Positions 11,565 through 22,913 of a DNA stretch of 64,000 nucleotides are shown here, in pieces. Positions within the stretch are counted from its first letter, which is position 1; each line of letters begins with the position of its first letter. The translations under genes were made by a program, and so were the position numbers. This DNA comes from Halocaridina rubra (Eukaryota > Arthropoda > Malacostraca > Decapoda > Atyidae): assembly GCA_037179515.1 (NCBI GenBank), contig JAXCGZ010000075.1:47501-111500 (forward strand). The letters run 5' to 3'. The notes beneath the pieces were generated by a model. It made no database searches and was not told the DNA's origin. It saw only the letters and a program-made list of their open reading frames with translations.

Positions 11565-14389
11565 GATTGTTATACACAAATGCTGATGGATTAGCTGGTA
11601 AGGCAGTAGAATTAAAAGATAGGATTCACAACAGTAAGGCAGATATAGTAGCAATTACAGAGACTAAGTTGAGTGAGGACATAAACAGTGTCACAGTTTT
11701 TCCTAAGGGCTTCAGAATACTAAGGGTTGAAAGATCTGAGAGGACTGGTGGAGGGATAGCACTGCTCATAAGTGAGAGGATTCAAGTTGAAGAAATAAAC
11801 TTGGCTATAGAAAGTGAGTTCAAGGAATTTCTTGTTGCTCGCATAAATACTGGGTCAGAGAGCATTATAATAACTGTTGTATACAACCCACCAAGGAACC
11901 AAAATAGGCTTGAAGTTTATGAGGAAAGTCATATAGGTACTATTGAAGTCATAAACTCAGTTGTTAACATGGCACGGGAAAAAAAATGTAGGATTTTGAT
12001 TATGGGAGACTTTAATCATAAAGAGATAGATTGGATAAATCTTGACCCACACAGTGGTGAGGACTCATTCGGGGCAAGATTCCTAGATTGCGTACAAGGG
12101 AATTTCCTACACCAACATGTAATGGAACCAACAAGGGCCAGGGGTGGGGATGAGCCATCACTACTTGATCTAGTGTTCACAGATAATGTGTTGGATATTG
12201 AAAAAATTGAGTATGAACCACCAATTGGAAAGAGTGACCACTGTGTGTTGTTGATGGAGTATATCATTGAAGATATTCTTCCTGAGAGTAGAGGCACTGA
12301 GGACATGAGGAGGAACTATCCGAAAGGAGATTACATCAAAATGAATGAGCTTTTTGCAGTTATTGACTGGAGAACCTTATTTTACAACAAATCTGTACAA
12401 GAAATGTATGACATCTTTTGTGAGAAATATGGGAAGATAGTAGATTGCTGCATACCTGTCACCAAAGTAGGTGTAATTCATGCCAGAGAGAAATGGTTCG
12501 ATAATGGGTGTAAAAGAGCTAAGGAGTGGAGAGACAAATGCTGGAAAAGGTATAGGAGGAGAAAAAACATAAATGCCTGGCAAACCTACAAAAGAGCAAG
12601 AAATGACTACCTAAGTAAAAGGAGAGAGGCAGAGAGAGACTATGAGAGGGACATCACCAGGAAGGCTAAAGAAAATCCCAAGCTTTTCCACAGCTTTATC
12701 AGAGGAAAACTGAAGGTAAAAGAACAGGTTTTAAGGCTAAAGAGAGCGGATGGAAGCATCACTGAGACGGATGAAGAGATCTGCAAAGAATTGAACAAGG
12801 AGTTTCAGTCAGTATTTACAGTAGAAAATACCCCACCCCCTCAGATTGCAGTGATAGAAGCTCAAGGGCCGGTATTAGAGAACATCAACCTTACAGCCAC
12901 AGAGGTATGCAAAGCGCTGATGGATTTAGATGTTCATAAAGCTACAGGTCCTGATGACATATCCCCTCATGTGCTTAAAAAATGCGCAAACACAATATCA
13001 GTGGCACTAAGTATCATATTTAAGGAGTCACTGGAGTCGGGGGAGATTCCAAGATGCTGGAAACAAGCAAATGTGATACCTATCTTCAAAAAGGGAAGGA
13101 GGGATACGGCTCTGAACTATAGACCAGTTTCCTTGACCAGCATAGTTTGCAAAGTTATGGAGAAACTACTAAGGAAACATATCTCTCTTCACTTGGAATC
13201 CTTCAACTTTTTGTCAGTGAGGCAACATGGCTTCAGAGAAGGTAGATCAACAGTAACAAACTTATTAGAATTTTATGATGAGGTAAGCCAAATCTTACAG
13301 GAAAGAGAGGGCTGGGCAGATTGCATATTCCTAGACTTCCAGAAAGCGTTTGACACTGTTCCACATGGGAGACTTATTAGGAAGCTGCAATCAATGGCTA
13401 GAATAGGTGGAAATGTTTTGGAATGGATAAAAACTTACTTAGAAGGAAGGGAACAGAGGGTTAGAGTAAGACACTCAGTGTCTGAATGGAGAAGAGTTAG
13501 TAGTGGAGTTCCACAGGGTTCTGTTTTAGGGCCACTTTTGTTCCTTGTATATGTAAATGACCTACCAGAGTCTGTAAATTCATTCATGAATATGTTTGCA
13601 GATGATGCAAAGATTGTGAAGAAAGTAAAAAACGAGAACAATGGTAGAGAACTTCAGGAGGATCTAAATAATCTGCATGAGTGGTCAGAAAAGTGGCTAA
13701 TGAAATTCAATACTTCAAAATGTAAGGTAATGAGAATGGGTACAAGTGCAAGAAGGCCCAAGCTTGACTACTCGGTGGCTGGAGTACAACTTCAAGAGAC
13801 AGAAAATGAGAGAGATCTAGGAGTAAACATACTGGCAGATTTGTCTCCAGAAATACATATAAATGGCATAGTAAGGGCAGCATATGCATTCTTATCAAAT
13901 GTAAGGGTAGCCTTCAGGCACATGGACAAGGAAATGTTCAGAAATATTTATGTAACCTATGTGAGGCCAAAACTCGAATATGCAGCCCCCTTTTGGAATC
14001 CGCACTTGAAAAAGCACATAGCTAAGCTTGAAAAAGTTCAAAGACATGCCACGAAACTGGTGCCAGAAATACGCAATCTCAGTTATGATGAGAGGCTGAG
14101 GGAATTAGACTTACCATCACTCGAAGCTAGAAGAGTGAGGGGGGATATGGTGACAGTCTTTAAATTCCTTCATGGTTATGATAGAGTGGATAGGGATCGA
14201 TATTTTGATATGGCTGGCTCTAGAGCTAGAGGTCATAGTTTGAAGCTTCGTAAGAAAACTTCTTTGCAGGATGTAAGGAAATACTTTTTCAGTGTAAGAG
14301 TAGTTGATAATTGGAATTCGCTAAGCGAGGAGGTAGTTAATGCTATCTCAATCCATAGTTTTAAGGACAGGTATGATAAGTATTACTAA
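11489..14389 (+). CDS. LINE ORF2: endonuclease-reverse transcriptase
   Basis: ORF2 nicks target DNA and copies the element RNA there (target-primed reverse transcription). An open frame of 966 codons has an N-terminal EEP/APE-type endonuclease at about 25-255: N31, E58, D174/N176 in GDFN and D250/H251 in SDH. The RT follows at about 480-760: motif A with D616, GVPQG at 673-677 and FADD at 703-706. The C-terminal domain spans about 860-966. All expected catalytic residues are present. The start is uncertain: codon 1 here is TTG, the first in-frame ATG is codon 161, inside the endonuclease, and the frame stays open upstream to 11471. A -1 frameshift from ORF1 or a non-AUG start is likely. The CR1/Jockey group is my assignment. 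Confidence 0.93.
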   Translation: MLQSSSRQRGDKEDNDRRSGDGASLRLLYTNADGLAGKAVELKDRIHNSKADIVAITETKLSEDINSVTVFPKGFRILRVERSERTGGGIALLISERIQVEEINLAIESEFKEFLVARINTGSESIIITVVYNPPRNQNRLEVYEESHIGTIEVINSVVNMAREKKCRILIMGDFNHKEIDWINLDPHSGEDSFGARFLDCVQGNFLHQHVMEPTRARGGDEPSLLDLVFTDNVLDIEKIEYEPPIGKSDHCVLLMEYIIEDILPESRGTEDMRRNYPKGDYIKMNELFAVIDWRTLFYNKSVQEMYDIFCEKYGKIVDCCIPVTKVGVIHAREKWFDNGCKRAKEWRDKCWKRYRRRKNINAWQTYKRARNDYLSKRREAERDYERDITRKAKENPKLFHSFIRGKLKVKEQVLRLKRADGSITETDEEICKELNKEFQSVFTVENTPPPQIAVIEAQGPVLENINLTATEVCKALMDLDVHKATGPDDISPHVLKKCANTISVALSIIFKESLESGEIPRCWKQANVIPIFKKGRRDTALNYRPVSLTSIVCKVMEKLLRKHISLHLESFNFLSVRQHGFREGRSTVTNLLEFYDEVSQILQEREGWADCIFLDFQKAFDTVPHGRLIRKLQSMARIGGNVLEWIKTYLEGREQRVRVRHSVSEWRRVSSGVPQGSVLGPLLFLVYVNDLPESVNSFMNMFADDAKIVKKVKNENNGRELQEDLNNLHEWSEKWLMKFNTSKCKVMRMGTSARRPKLDYSVAGVQLQETENERDLGVNILADLSPEIHINGIVRAAYAFLSNVRVAFRHMDKEMFRNIYVTYVRPKLEYAAPFWNPHLKKHIAKLEKVQRHATKLVPEIRNLSYDERLRELDLPSLEARRVRGDMVTVFKFLHGYDRVDRDRYFDMAGSRARGHSLKLRKKTSLQDVRKYFFSVRVVDNWNSLSEEVVNAISIHSFKDRYDKYY

Positions 14390-14470
14390 GTATAAAATGG
14401 AACCGATCAGGAGACGGGAAGATACGAGCTTTGGGCTCTTTCCCGTAAACACAATTAGGTAATTACACAC
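14390..14470 (+). promoter_or_regulatory. LINE 3' UTR: conserved hairpin and tail unit
   Basis: A stem pairs ACGGGAA (14414-14420) with TTCCCGT (14440-14446). An inner stem pairs GAGC (14426-14429) with GCTC (14435-14438) around a TTTGG loop. A 14-nt tail unit (AATTAGGTAATCAC type) follows. The same layout recurs in nearly every copy, once or twice for the tail. In related LINEs (e.g. eel UnaL2) such a stem-loop and tail repeat are recognised by the RT. Confidence 0.75.
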
Positions 14471-17400
14471 GATCAAGAGAGAAAAGTGCTAGAAAACAAA
14501 TAAAGAGCTGGAAGGGGAAAAGACTGAACTAGAAACCAAAATTTCTAAACAAAAAGATAACAACAAATAGTTGAATGACAACCTGAATGAATTAAGTGTT
14601 AGTTCACTGTTCTCTTCTGAGAGAGTCAAGCTTACAACTTGGAATGTCCAGATAGAGGAACACACTGAATAGTTTGGAGAAGAGTTTCAGGAGCTGACTG
14701 CATAATATGATGCCATGAAACCATCCTTTGCAAATGTACTAAAGGGGAATGTGGCACTAAAAGAGGCTGTGAGGGTGGTGGCACTAGAAAGCAAACAAAT
14801 GGTTGGCTATAAAGAAACAGTAATAAAAAATTATAGACGTTGTGATGAAAAGGGGGTAATCCACTATTAAACAGGCACTTCATAAAGAGAAGACGTGGTA
14901 ATCTCAGTCATAAGTGAATCCCAGGAGTCAACATGGCAGGGGAGACTTGAACAAAATAAAGCTAGGGTTTTAGACCTGATAAGGATGTTTGGAGTATTTT
15001 GTGGTCCAGAGGACATTGTAAACATTCATCAACTTGGTAAAAATACTAGGGAGGGAAAGAAAAGATCAACAAAAGTAACCTTTGAGAGAGAGGACATATG
15101 TAAGGAAATATTCATGAGATAAAGAAGCTTAAAGGCTTTCAAAAATTCAAAACAGTGTTCATTAGACCATACAGAACACAGGAAGAGATATAATTCATCA
15201 AAAACTTGTTACAAGATGCTAGAAGGCTAAATAAAGGAAGAAATGATGAAGAGAAGAAAAAGTTTTGTATCAGAGTTCTTTCAGACAAAGGAGATATAAA
15301 GATAATACTGAAAGAAGATCAGGGGATGGGGCCTCATTAAGATTGCTATACTCAAATGCTGATGGAATAGCTGGTAAGGTAGTAGAATAAAAACTTAGGA
15401 TTCACATCAGTAAGGCAAAAATAGTAGCGATTCCAGTGACTAAGTTAAGTGAGGACATAAACAGTGTCACTCTTTTCCTAAGGGCCTCAGAATATTAAAG
15501 CTTGAAAGATCTGAGAGGAATGGTGGAAGGATAGCACCGTATGAACTTTGCTATAGAAAGTTATTTCAAGGAATTTCTTGTTGTCCGCATAAATCCTGGG
15601 TCAGAGAGTATTATAATAACTGTTTTATATAACCCACCAAGGAACCAACATAGGCTAGAAGTTTATGAGGAAAGTCATATAGGTACTATTGAAGTCATAA
15701 ACTCAGTTGTTTACATTGCATGGGAGAGAAAATTTAAGATTTTGAATATGGGAGATTTTAATCGTAGAGAGATAGAATGGATAAATCTTGACCCACACAA
15801 TGGGGAGGACTCGTTCAGGGCAAGATTTATAGATTGCATACAAGGGAGTTTCCTACTCCAACATGTACTGCAACCAACGAGGGCCAGGGGTAGGGGCGAG
15901 TCATCGCTACTTCATCTAATATTCATAAAAAATGTGTTGGATATTGAAAAAAAATTGAGTATGAACCACCAGTTCGAAAATGTGACCACTGCGTGTTGTT
16001 GATGAAGTATATAATAAAAAATGTTCTGCCTGAAAGTAGAGGTACTGAGGACACGAGGAGGAACTATCTGAAAGGAGATTACATCAATATGAATGAGCTT
16101 ATTGCAGTTATTGACTGGAGGACCCTATTTAACAACATATCTATACAAGAAATGTATGACATCTCTTGTGAGGAATATGGGCAGACAGTAGATTGTTGCA
16201 TACCTTCCACCAAAATAGGAGTTATTCATTCCTATTCTATCTACTTTGGCTGTTTCCCCTAATGGGGGGTAGCCGACATAAAAAAAGAAACAATACGGGG
16301 ATTACTTTGCTGTATGAGAAATAATTCAATAATGAGTGTAAGAGAGCTAAGGAGTGTAGAGACAAGTGCTGGTAAAAGTATAGGAGGAGAAAAAATATAA
16401 ATGCCTGGTAGACTTATAAAAGAGCAAGAAATTATTTTAAAGCTAAAGAGAGCAGATGGAAACATCACTGAGATGGATGAAAAGATCTGTGAAGAATTGA
16501 TTAAGGAGTTTCAGTCAGTATTTACAGTAGAAATTTCCCTACCACCTCAGATTGCAAAGATAGGAGCTCATGGGCCGGTATTAGAGAACATCTTCTTTTC
16601 ATCCACATAGGTATGCAATGCACTGATGGAGTTAGATGCACTTACAGCTACAGGTTCTGATGATATATCCTCTTATTTACTTAGGAAATGCGCTAAATTA
16701 ATATCATCGGCACTGAGTATCATATTTGAAATGTTGTTGGAATCAAGGGAGATTCCAAGATGCTGGTAATAAGCAAACGTGGAACCTAACTTCAAAAATG
16801 GAAGAAGGGATTCAGCTCTAAACTATACACCTGTTTCCTTGACCAGCATAGTCTGAAAATTTGTGGAGAAACTACTAAGGAAACATATCTCTCTTCACTT
16901 GGAATCCTTCAACTTTTTGTCAGTGAGGCAACATGGCTTCAGAGAAGGTAGATCAACGGTAACAAACTAATTAGAAGTTTATGATGAGGTAAGCCGAATC
17001 TTACAGGAAAGAGAGGGCTGGGCAGATTGCATATTCCTAGACTTCCAGAAGGCATTTCACACTGTCCCACACGGGTGACTTATTAAGAAGCTGCAAGCAA
17101 TAGCAAGGTTAGGTGAAAATGTTTTGGAATGGATAAAAATTTACTTAGAAGGAAGGAAACAGAGGGTTAGAGTAAGTCACTCAGTGTCTGAATGGAGAAG
17201 AGTTTGTAGCGGAGTTCCACAGGCTTCAGGCTTAGGGCCACTTTTGTTCCTTGTATATGTAAATGACCTACCAGAGTCTGTAAATTCATTCATGAGTGTG
17301 TTTGCAGATAATACAAAGCTTGTGAAGAATGTAAAAGATGAGAACAATGGTAGAGAACTTCAGGAAGACCTAAATAGTCTGCTAGAGTGGTTAGAAAAGT

Positions 17401-18099
17401 AGCTAATGAAATTCAAGACTTCAAAATGTAAGGCAATGAGAATGGGTACAAGTGCAAGAAGGCTCAAGCTTGACTACTCAATGGCAAGAGCAGAATTTCA
17501 AGAGACAGATAATAAGAGAGATCTAGGAGTAAAAATACTGGCTGATTTGTCTCCAGAAATGCATATAAATGGCTAAGCAAGGGCAGCATTTGCTTTCTTA
17601 GCAAACGTAAGGGTACCCTTCAGACACTTGAACAAGGAAATGATCAGAAATAATTATGTAACCCGTGTGAGGACCTAGCTTGAATATGCAGCCCCCTTTT
17701 GGAATCCACACTTGAAAAAGCACACACTTAAGCTGGAAAATGTTCAGAGACATGCTATAAAACTGGTACCAGAAATACGCAATCTCAGTTCTGATGAGAG
17801 GCTAAGGGAATTAGAATTACCATCATTCAAAGCTAGAGGAATGAGGGGGGATATGGTAACGGTTTTCAAATTCCTTCATGGTTATGACAGAGAGGATAGG
17901 GATCGATATTTTGATATGGCTTGCACAAGATCTAGAGGTCATAGTTTGAAGTTTCATTAGAAACCTTCTTTGCCAGATGTAATGAGGTACTTATTTAGTG
18001 TAAGGACAACTATGATAACTATCCTAAGCACAAAATATAACTGACCATGAGACGTGAAGCTACGAGCTTAGGGCTCTTTTCCGTAAGCACAATTAGGTC

Positions 18100-18103
<4 letters not shown>
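14470..18103 (+). mobile_element. LINE copy G, old, near-complete ORF region
   Basis: A diverged copy from within the ORF1 coiled coil to the 3' tail. ORF1 survives as fragments (e.g. 14895-15122), as do the endonuclease (15541-16262) and RT (17124-17402). Many stops and shifts are present, and the FADD motif has become FADN near 17305. About 84 bp of unrelated sequence interrupts it at 16230. The slippery heptamer is altered (AAG TTT). It is a fossil. Confidence 0.9.
16230..16313. mobile_element. Foreign insert within copy G
   Basis: Sister LINE copies are continuous here, whereas G carries about 84 extra bases including CCCCTAATGGGGGGTAGCCG. I recall similar blocks repeated in decapod crustacean DNA. 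That is from memory and unverified; no target duplication is clear. Confidence 0.4.

Positions 18104-18155
<52 letters not shown>
18103..18155. repeat. (AC)n between copies G and H
   Basis: About 26 AC units linking the 3' tail of G to the truncated 5' end of H. Confidence 0.96.
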
Positions 18156-18157
<2 letters not shown>

Positions 18158-18795
18158 TTTGTCTCCAGAAATACATATAAATGGCGTAGTAAGGGCAGCA
18201 TATGCATTCTTATCAAATGTAAGGGTAGCCTTCAGGCACATGGACAAGGAAATGTTCAGAAATATTTATGTAACCTATGTGAGGCCAAAACTCGAATATG
18301 CAGCCCCCTTTTGGAATCCGCACTTGAAAAAGCACATAGCTAAGCTTGAAAAAGTTCAAAGACATGCCACAAAACTGGTGCCAGAAATACGCAATCTCGG
18401 TTATGATGAGAGGCTGAGGGAATTAGACTTGCCATCACTCGAAGCTAGAAGAGTAAGGGGGGATATGGTGACAGTCTTTAAATTCCTTCATGGTTATGAT
18501 AGAGTGGATAGGGATCGATATTTCGATATGGCTGGCTCTAGAACTAGAGGTCATAGTTTGAAGCTTCGGAAGAAAACTTGTTTGCAGGATGTAAGGAAAT
18601 ACTTTTTCAGTGTAAGAGTAGTTGATAATTGGAATTCGCTAAGCGAGGAGGTAGTTAATGCTACCTCAATCCATAGTTTTAAGGACAGGTATGATAAGTA
18701 TCACTAAGTCTAAAAATGGAACCGATCAGGAGACGGGAAGATACGAGCTTTGGGCTCTTTCCCGTAAACACAATTAGGTAATCACAATTAGGTAA

Positions 18796-18800
<5 letters not shown>
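18155..18800 (+). mobile_element. LINE copy H, 3' fragment
   Basis: It contains the ORF2 C-terminal part, 3' UTR hairpin and two complete tail units ending in CACACA. It is a young copy by its near-identity to F. Confidence 0.93.
18159..18707 (+). pseudogene. ORF2 C-terminal fragment of copy H
   Basis: An open frame of about 182 codons covering only the region after the RT palm: the YVRPKLEYAAPFWNPHLK segment and the C-terminal domain to the family stop. No catalytic residues are included. It is a by-product of 5' truncation. Confidence 0.8.

Positions 18801-18835
<35 letters not shown>
18797..18835. repeat. (CA)n between copies H and I
   Basis: The tail of H (ATCACA) grades into a CA run that then abuts copy I. 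Confidence 0.96.
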
Positions 18836-18838
<3 letters not shown>

Positions 18839-19143
18839 GTAAATATTCGAGGGAAGGAAAGCCGAGACCAACAAAAGTAACCTTTGAGAGAGGGGAAACA
18901 TGTAGGGAAATATTGTTGAGAAAAAAAAGTCTAAAAGACCTTCAAGAATGCAAAGAAGTGTTCATTAGACGATACAGAACACAGGAAGAGATGGGAAAGA
19001 TCAAAAACTTGTTGCAAGAGGCAAGAAGGTTAAATGATGAAAGAAATGAAGAAGAGAAGAAAAATTTTCGTTACAGAATACTTCCAGACAAAGGGGAGAT
19101 AAAGAAGATAATGACAGAAGATCAGGGGATGGGGCCTCATTAA
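18835..19143 (+). pseudogene. ORF1 C-terminal fragment of copy I
   Basis: The last ~100 codons of ORF1: the end of the RRM-like domain and the basic/acidic C-terminal segment ending MGPH. It is open to its natural stop, but the coiled coil and start were lost to 5' truncation. The slippery heptamer is at 19062-19068. Confidence 0.85.
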
Positions 19144-19145
19144 GA

Positions 19146-21968
19146 TTGTTATACACAAATGCTGATGGATTAGCTGGTAAGGCAGTAGAATTAAAAGATA
19201 GGATCCACAACAGTAAGGCAGATATAGTAGCAATTACAGAGACTAAGTTGAGTGAGGACATAAACTGTGTCACAGTTTTTCCTAAGGGCTTCAGAATACT
19301 AAGGGTCGAAAGATCTGAGAGGACTGATGGAGGGATAGCACTGCTCATAAGTGAGAGGATTCAAGTTGAAGAAATAAACTTGGCTATAGAAAGTGAGTTC
19401 AGGGAATTTCTTGTTGCTCGCATAAATACTGGGCCAGAGAGCATTATAATAACTGTTGTATACAACCCACCAAGGAACCAAAATAGGCTTGAAATTTATG
19501 AGGAAAGTCATATAGGTACTATTGAAGTCATAAACTCAGTTGTTAACATGGCACGGGAGAAAAAATGTAGGATTTTGATTATGGGAGACTTTAATCATAA
19601 AGAGATAGATTGGATAAATCTTGATCCACACAGTGGTGAGGACTCATTTGGGGCAAGATTCCTAGATTGCGTACAAGGGAATTTCCTACACCAACATGTA
19701 ATGGAACCAACAAGAGCCAGGGGTGGGGATGAGCCATCACTACTTGATCTAGTGTTCACAGATAATGTGTTGGATATTGAAAATATTGAGTATGAACCAC
19801 TAATTGGAAAGAGTGACCACTGTGTGCTGTTGATGGAGTATATCATTGAAGACATTCTTCCTGAGAGTAGAGGCACTGAGGACATGAGGAGGAACTATCC
19901 GAAAGGAGATTACATCAAAATGATTGAGCTTTTTGCAGTTATTGACTGGAGAACCTTATTTTACAACAAATCTGTACAAGAAATGTATGACATCTTTTGT
20001 GAGAAATATGGGAAGATAGTAGATTGCTGCATACCTATCACCAAAGTAGGTGTAATTCATGCCAGAGAGAAATGGTTCGATAATGGGTGTAAAAGAGCTA
20101 AGGAGTGGAGAGACAAATGCTGGAAAAGGCATAGGAGGAGAAAAAACATAAATGCCTGGCAAACCTACAAAAGAGCAAGAAATTACTACCTAAGTAAAAG
20201 GAGAGAGGCAGAGAGAGACTATGAGAGGGACATCACCAGGAAGGCTAAAGAAAATCCCAAGCTTTTCCACAGCTTTATCAGAGGAAAACTGAAGGTAAAA
20301 GAACAGATTTTAAGGCTAAAGAGAGCGGATGGAAGCATCACTGAGACGGACGAAGAGATCTGCAAAGAATTGAACAAGGAGTTTCAGTCAGTATTTACAG
20401 TAGAAAATGCCCCACCCCCTCAGATTGCAGTGATAGAAGCTCAAGGGCCGGTATTAGAGAACATCAACCTTACAGCCACAGAGGTATGCAAAGCGCTGAT
20501 GGATTTAGATGTTCATAAAGCTACAGGTCCTGATGACATATCCCCTCATGTGCTTAAAAAATGCGCAAACACAATATCAGTGGCACTAAGTATCATATTT
20601 AAGGAGTCACTGGAGTCGGGGGAGATTCCAAGATGCTGGAAACAAGCAAATGTGATACCTATCTTCAAAAAGGGAAGGAGGGATACGGCTCTGAACTATA
20701 GACCAGTTTCCTTGACCAGCATAGTTTGCAAAGTTATGGAGAAACTACTAAGGAAACATATCTCTCTTCACTTGGAATCCTTCAACTTTTTGTCAGTGAG
20801 GCAACATGGCTTCAGAGAAGGTAGATCAACAGTAACAAACTTATTAGAATTTTATGATGAGGTAAGTCGAATCTTACAGGAAAGAGAGGGCTGGGCAGAT
20901 TGCATATTCCTAGACTTCCAGAAAGCGTTTGACACTGTTCCACATGGGAGACTTATTAGGAAGCTGCACTCAATGGCTAGAATAGGTGGAAATGTTTTGG
21001 AATGGATAAAAACTTACTTAGAAGGAAGGGAACAGAGGGTTAGAGTAAGACACTCAGTGTCTGAATGGAGAAGAGTTAGTAGTGGAGTTCCACAGGGTTC
21101 AGTTTTAGGGCCACTTTTGTTCCTTGTATATGTAAATGACCTACCAGAGTCTGTAAATTCATTCATGAATATGTTTGCAGATGATGCAAAGATTGTGAAG
21201 AAAGTATAAAACGAGAACAATGGTAGAGAACTTCAGGAGGATCTAAATAATCTGCCTGAGTGGTCAGAAAAGTGGTTAATGAAATTCAATACTTCAAAAT
21301 GTAAGGTAATGAGAATGGGTACAAGTGCAAGAAGGCCCAAGCCTGATTACTCGGTGGCTGGAGTGCAACTTCAGGAGACAGAAAATGAGAGAGATCTAGG
21401 AGTAAACATACTGGCAGATTTGTCTCCAGAAATACATATAAATGGCATAGTAAGGGCAGCATATGCATTCTTATCAAATGTAAGGGTAGTCTTCAGGCAC
21501 ATGGACAAGGAAATGTTCAGAAATATTTATGTAACCTATGTGAGGCCAAAACTCGAATATGCCGCCCCCTTTTGGAATCCACACTTGAAAAAGCACATAG
21601 CTAAGCTTGAAAAAGTTCAAAGACATGCCACGAAACTGGTGCCAGAAATACGCAATCTCAGTTATGATGAGAGGCTGAGGGAATTAGACTTTCCATCACT
21701 CGAAGCTAGAAGAGTGAGGGGGGATATGGTGACAGTCTTTAAATTCCTTCATGGTTATGATAGAGTGGATAGGGATCGATATTTTGATATGGCTGGCTCT
21801 AGAACTAGAGGTCATAGTTTGAAGCTTCGTAAGAAAACTTGTTTGCAGGATGTAAGGAAATACTTTTTCAGTGTAAGAGTAGTTGATAATTGGAATTGGC
21901 TAAGCGAGGAGGTAGTTAATGCTATCTCAATCCATAGTTTTAAGGACAGGTACGATAAGTATCACTAA
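19146..21968 (+). pseudogene. LINE ORF2 with one premature stop (copy I)
   Basis: Endonuclease, RT and C-terminal domain are complete in sequence. A stop codon (Lys AAA to TAA, 21207-21209) lies just after the FADD motif region, in KKV|NENN. The frame then resumes unchanged to 21968. GDFN, SDH, motif A and GVPQG residues are present. The truncated product would keep the palm catalytic residues but lose the thumb and C-terminal domain. Like F, it has no ATG upstream of the endonuclease. Confidence 0.9.
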
Positions 21969-22062
21969 GTCTAAAAATGGAACCGATCAGGAGACGGGAA
22001 GATACGAGCTTTGGGCTCTTTCCCGTAAACACAATTAGGTAATCACAATTAGGTAATCACAC

Positions 22063-22913
22063 GGTGAGCATTAGAACACACAACTCTAGTATCTCTTAAA
22101 TTTTTCCTCGTGTTTTTAAGTGGCCAAGACTTAAGTATAAAAAATTAAAAAAAATTCCCTAAATAAGAGATCCTGCAGAGCACTGTGAGTAAAAAAAATT
22201 TATTTGTTGTATAATGAGACGGTCTAAAACATTAAAGGAAAAATTCAGAACACTTTAGAGAGGGGAAATAGAAGAAGCTGTCCTGTTCTACCTTGAAGGA
22301 AGGTTAGAAGAGTTAATTGGGGAGATCTCTTACAGCCATTTACCTGATCCTGTGGTTCCATATATTGTTAAAATCAGTATCCTTCCCGTTTATATAAACT
22401 TGATAGTTAGTTTGATACACGAAATATTTGAATAATTATATAAATACCAAAAATACACCTGTCACCACTCCTGAGTTAAGTTGCCAAGTAGCACAGCTGT
22501 CTTTTTGTCTTCATTTGTTTTCTTTTAGCTTTCTCTTTAATTATTTTGTATTTTGTATATACTGAGGTAAATGTAAAGTTTGATCCTGTGATAACATACC
22601 TTGGTAAGCAAGTGAGTTTATCAGTTAAGAAAAATATATAGCAGAAACAGGTGGGTGTCTCCTCAGATACAAATTCGAATTTTCCTTCATGAACACTTTT
22701 GTTTTGCATTTTTTTCCCTCAAATTACCAAAGTCAAATTTTAATTCAGCATGATTGTTACCAGAAAAGAGATAAATTGAGTAACTAATTAGTACATATAT
22801 GAAGATATAAAAATTCTGTGTGAAGCTTAAATAAAAGCTTTTCTCTCACATTTTTTCTTTTCTCTTTCCCTTCTTTTTCTTCTTCCTCTTTTCATATTCT
22901 GTGAAAGAGAAAA
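22063..22913 (+). promoter_or_regulatory. LINE 5' UTR (copy J)
   Basis: About 850 bp shared with the minus-strand 5' UTR of copy S (62519-63441), so it belongs to the element. It ends in a pyrimidine-rich tract (about 22840-22897) just before the ORF1 start region. A TTCGAAT core near 22675 corresponds to the tRNA B-box-like site of S. An internal promoter is expected for such LINEs; its exact location cannot be seen. Confidence 0.7.

Larger units (their letters stand above)
11319..14470 (+). mobile_element. LINE copy F, intact ORF2, lacks 5' part
   Basis: It begins inside ORF1 (last ~80 codons) and carries an uninterrupted ORF2, the 3' UTR hairpin and one tail unit ending at about 14470. 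Upstream copy E ends in CACAC; downstream it abuts old copy G. Near-identity to V, S and I suggests a young insertion. Lacking the 5' UTR and most of ORF1, it cannot be autonomous. Confidence 0.95.
18835..22062 (+). mobile_element. LINE copy I, nearly intact ORF2
   Basis: It begins in ORF1 at the LGKYSREGKPRP segment and includes all of ORF2, the 3' hairpin and two tail units. The tail is followed at once by full-length copy J. ORF2 has one nonsense change as its clear lesion. Confidence 0.94.

Noticed and set aside
13435..13898. Recurrent 63-68 codon antisense ORFs opposite the RT in nearly every LINE copy, and a 96-codon one opposite the endonuclease
   Set aside because: They recur only because the copies are near-identical; they lie exactly antisense to conserved ORF2 and have no motif of their own.
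11489..14389. Group II intron, retron or viral polymerase
   Set aside because: An APE-type endonuclease N-terminal to RT, 5' truncation and tail repeats identify a non-LTR retrotransposon; no maturase or retron msr/msd structure is seen.
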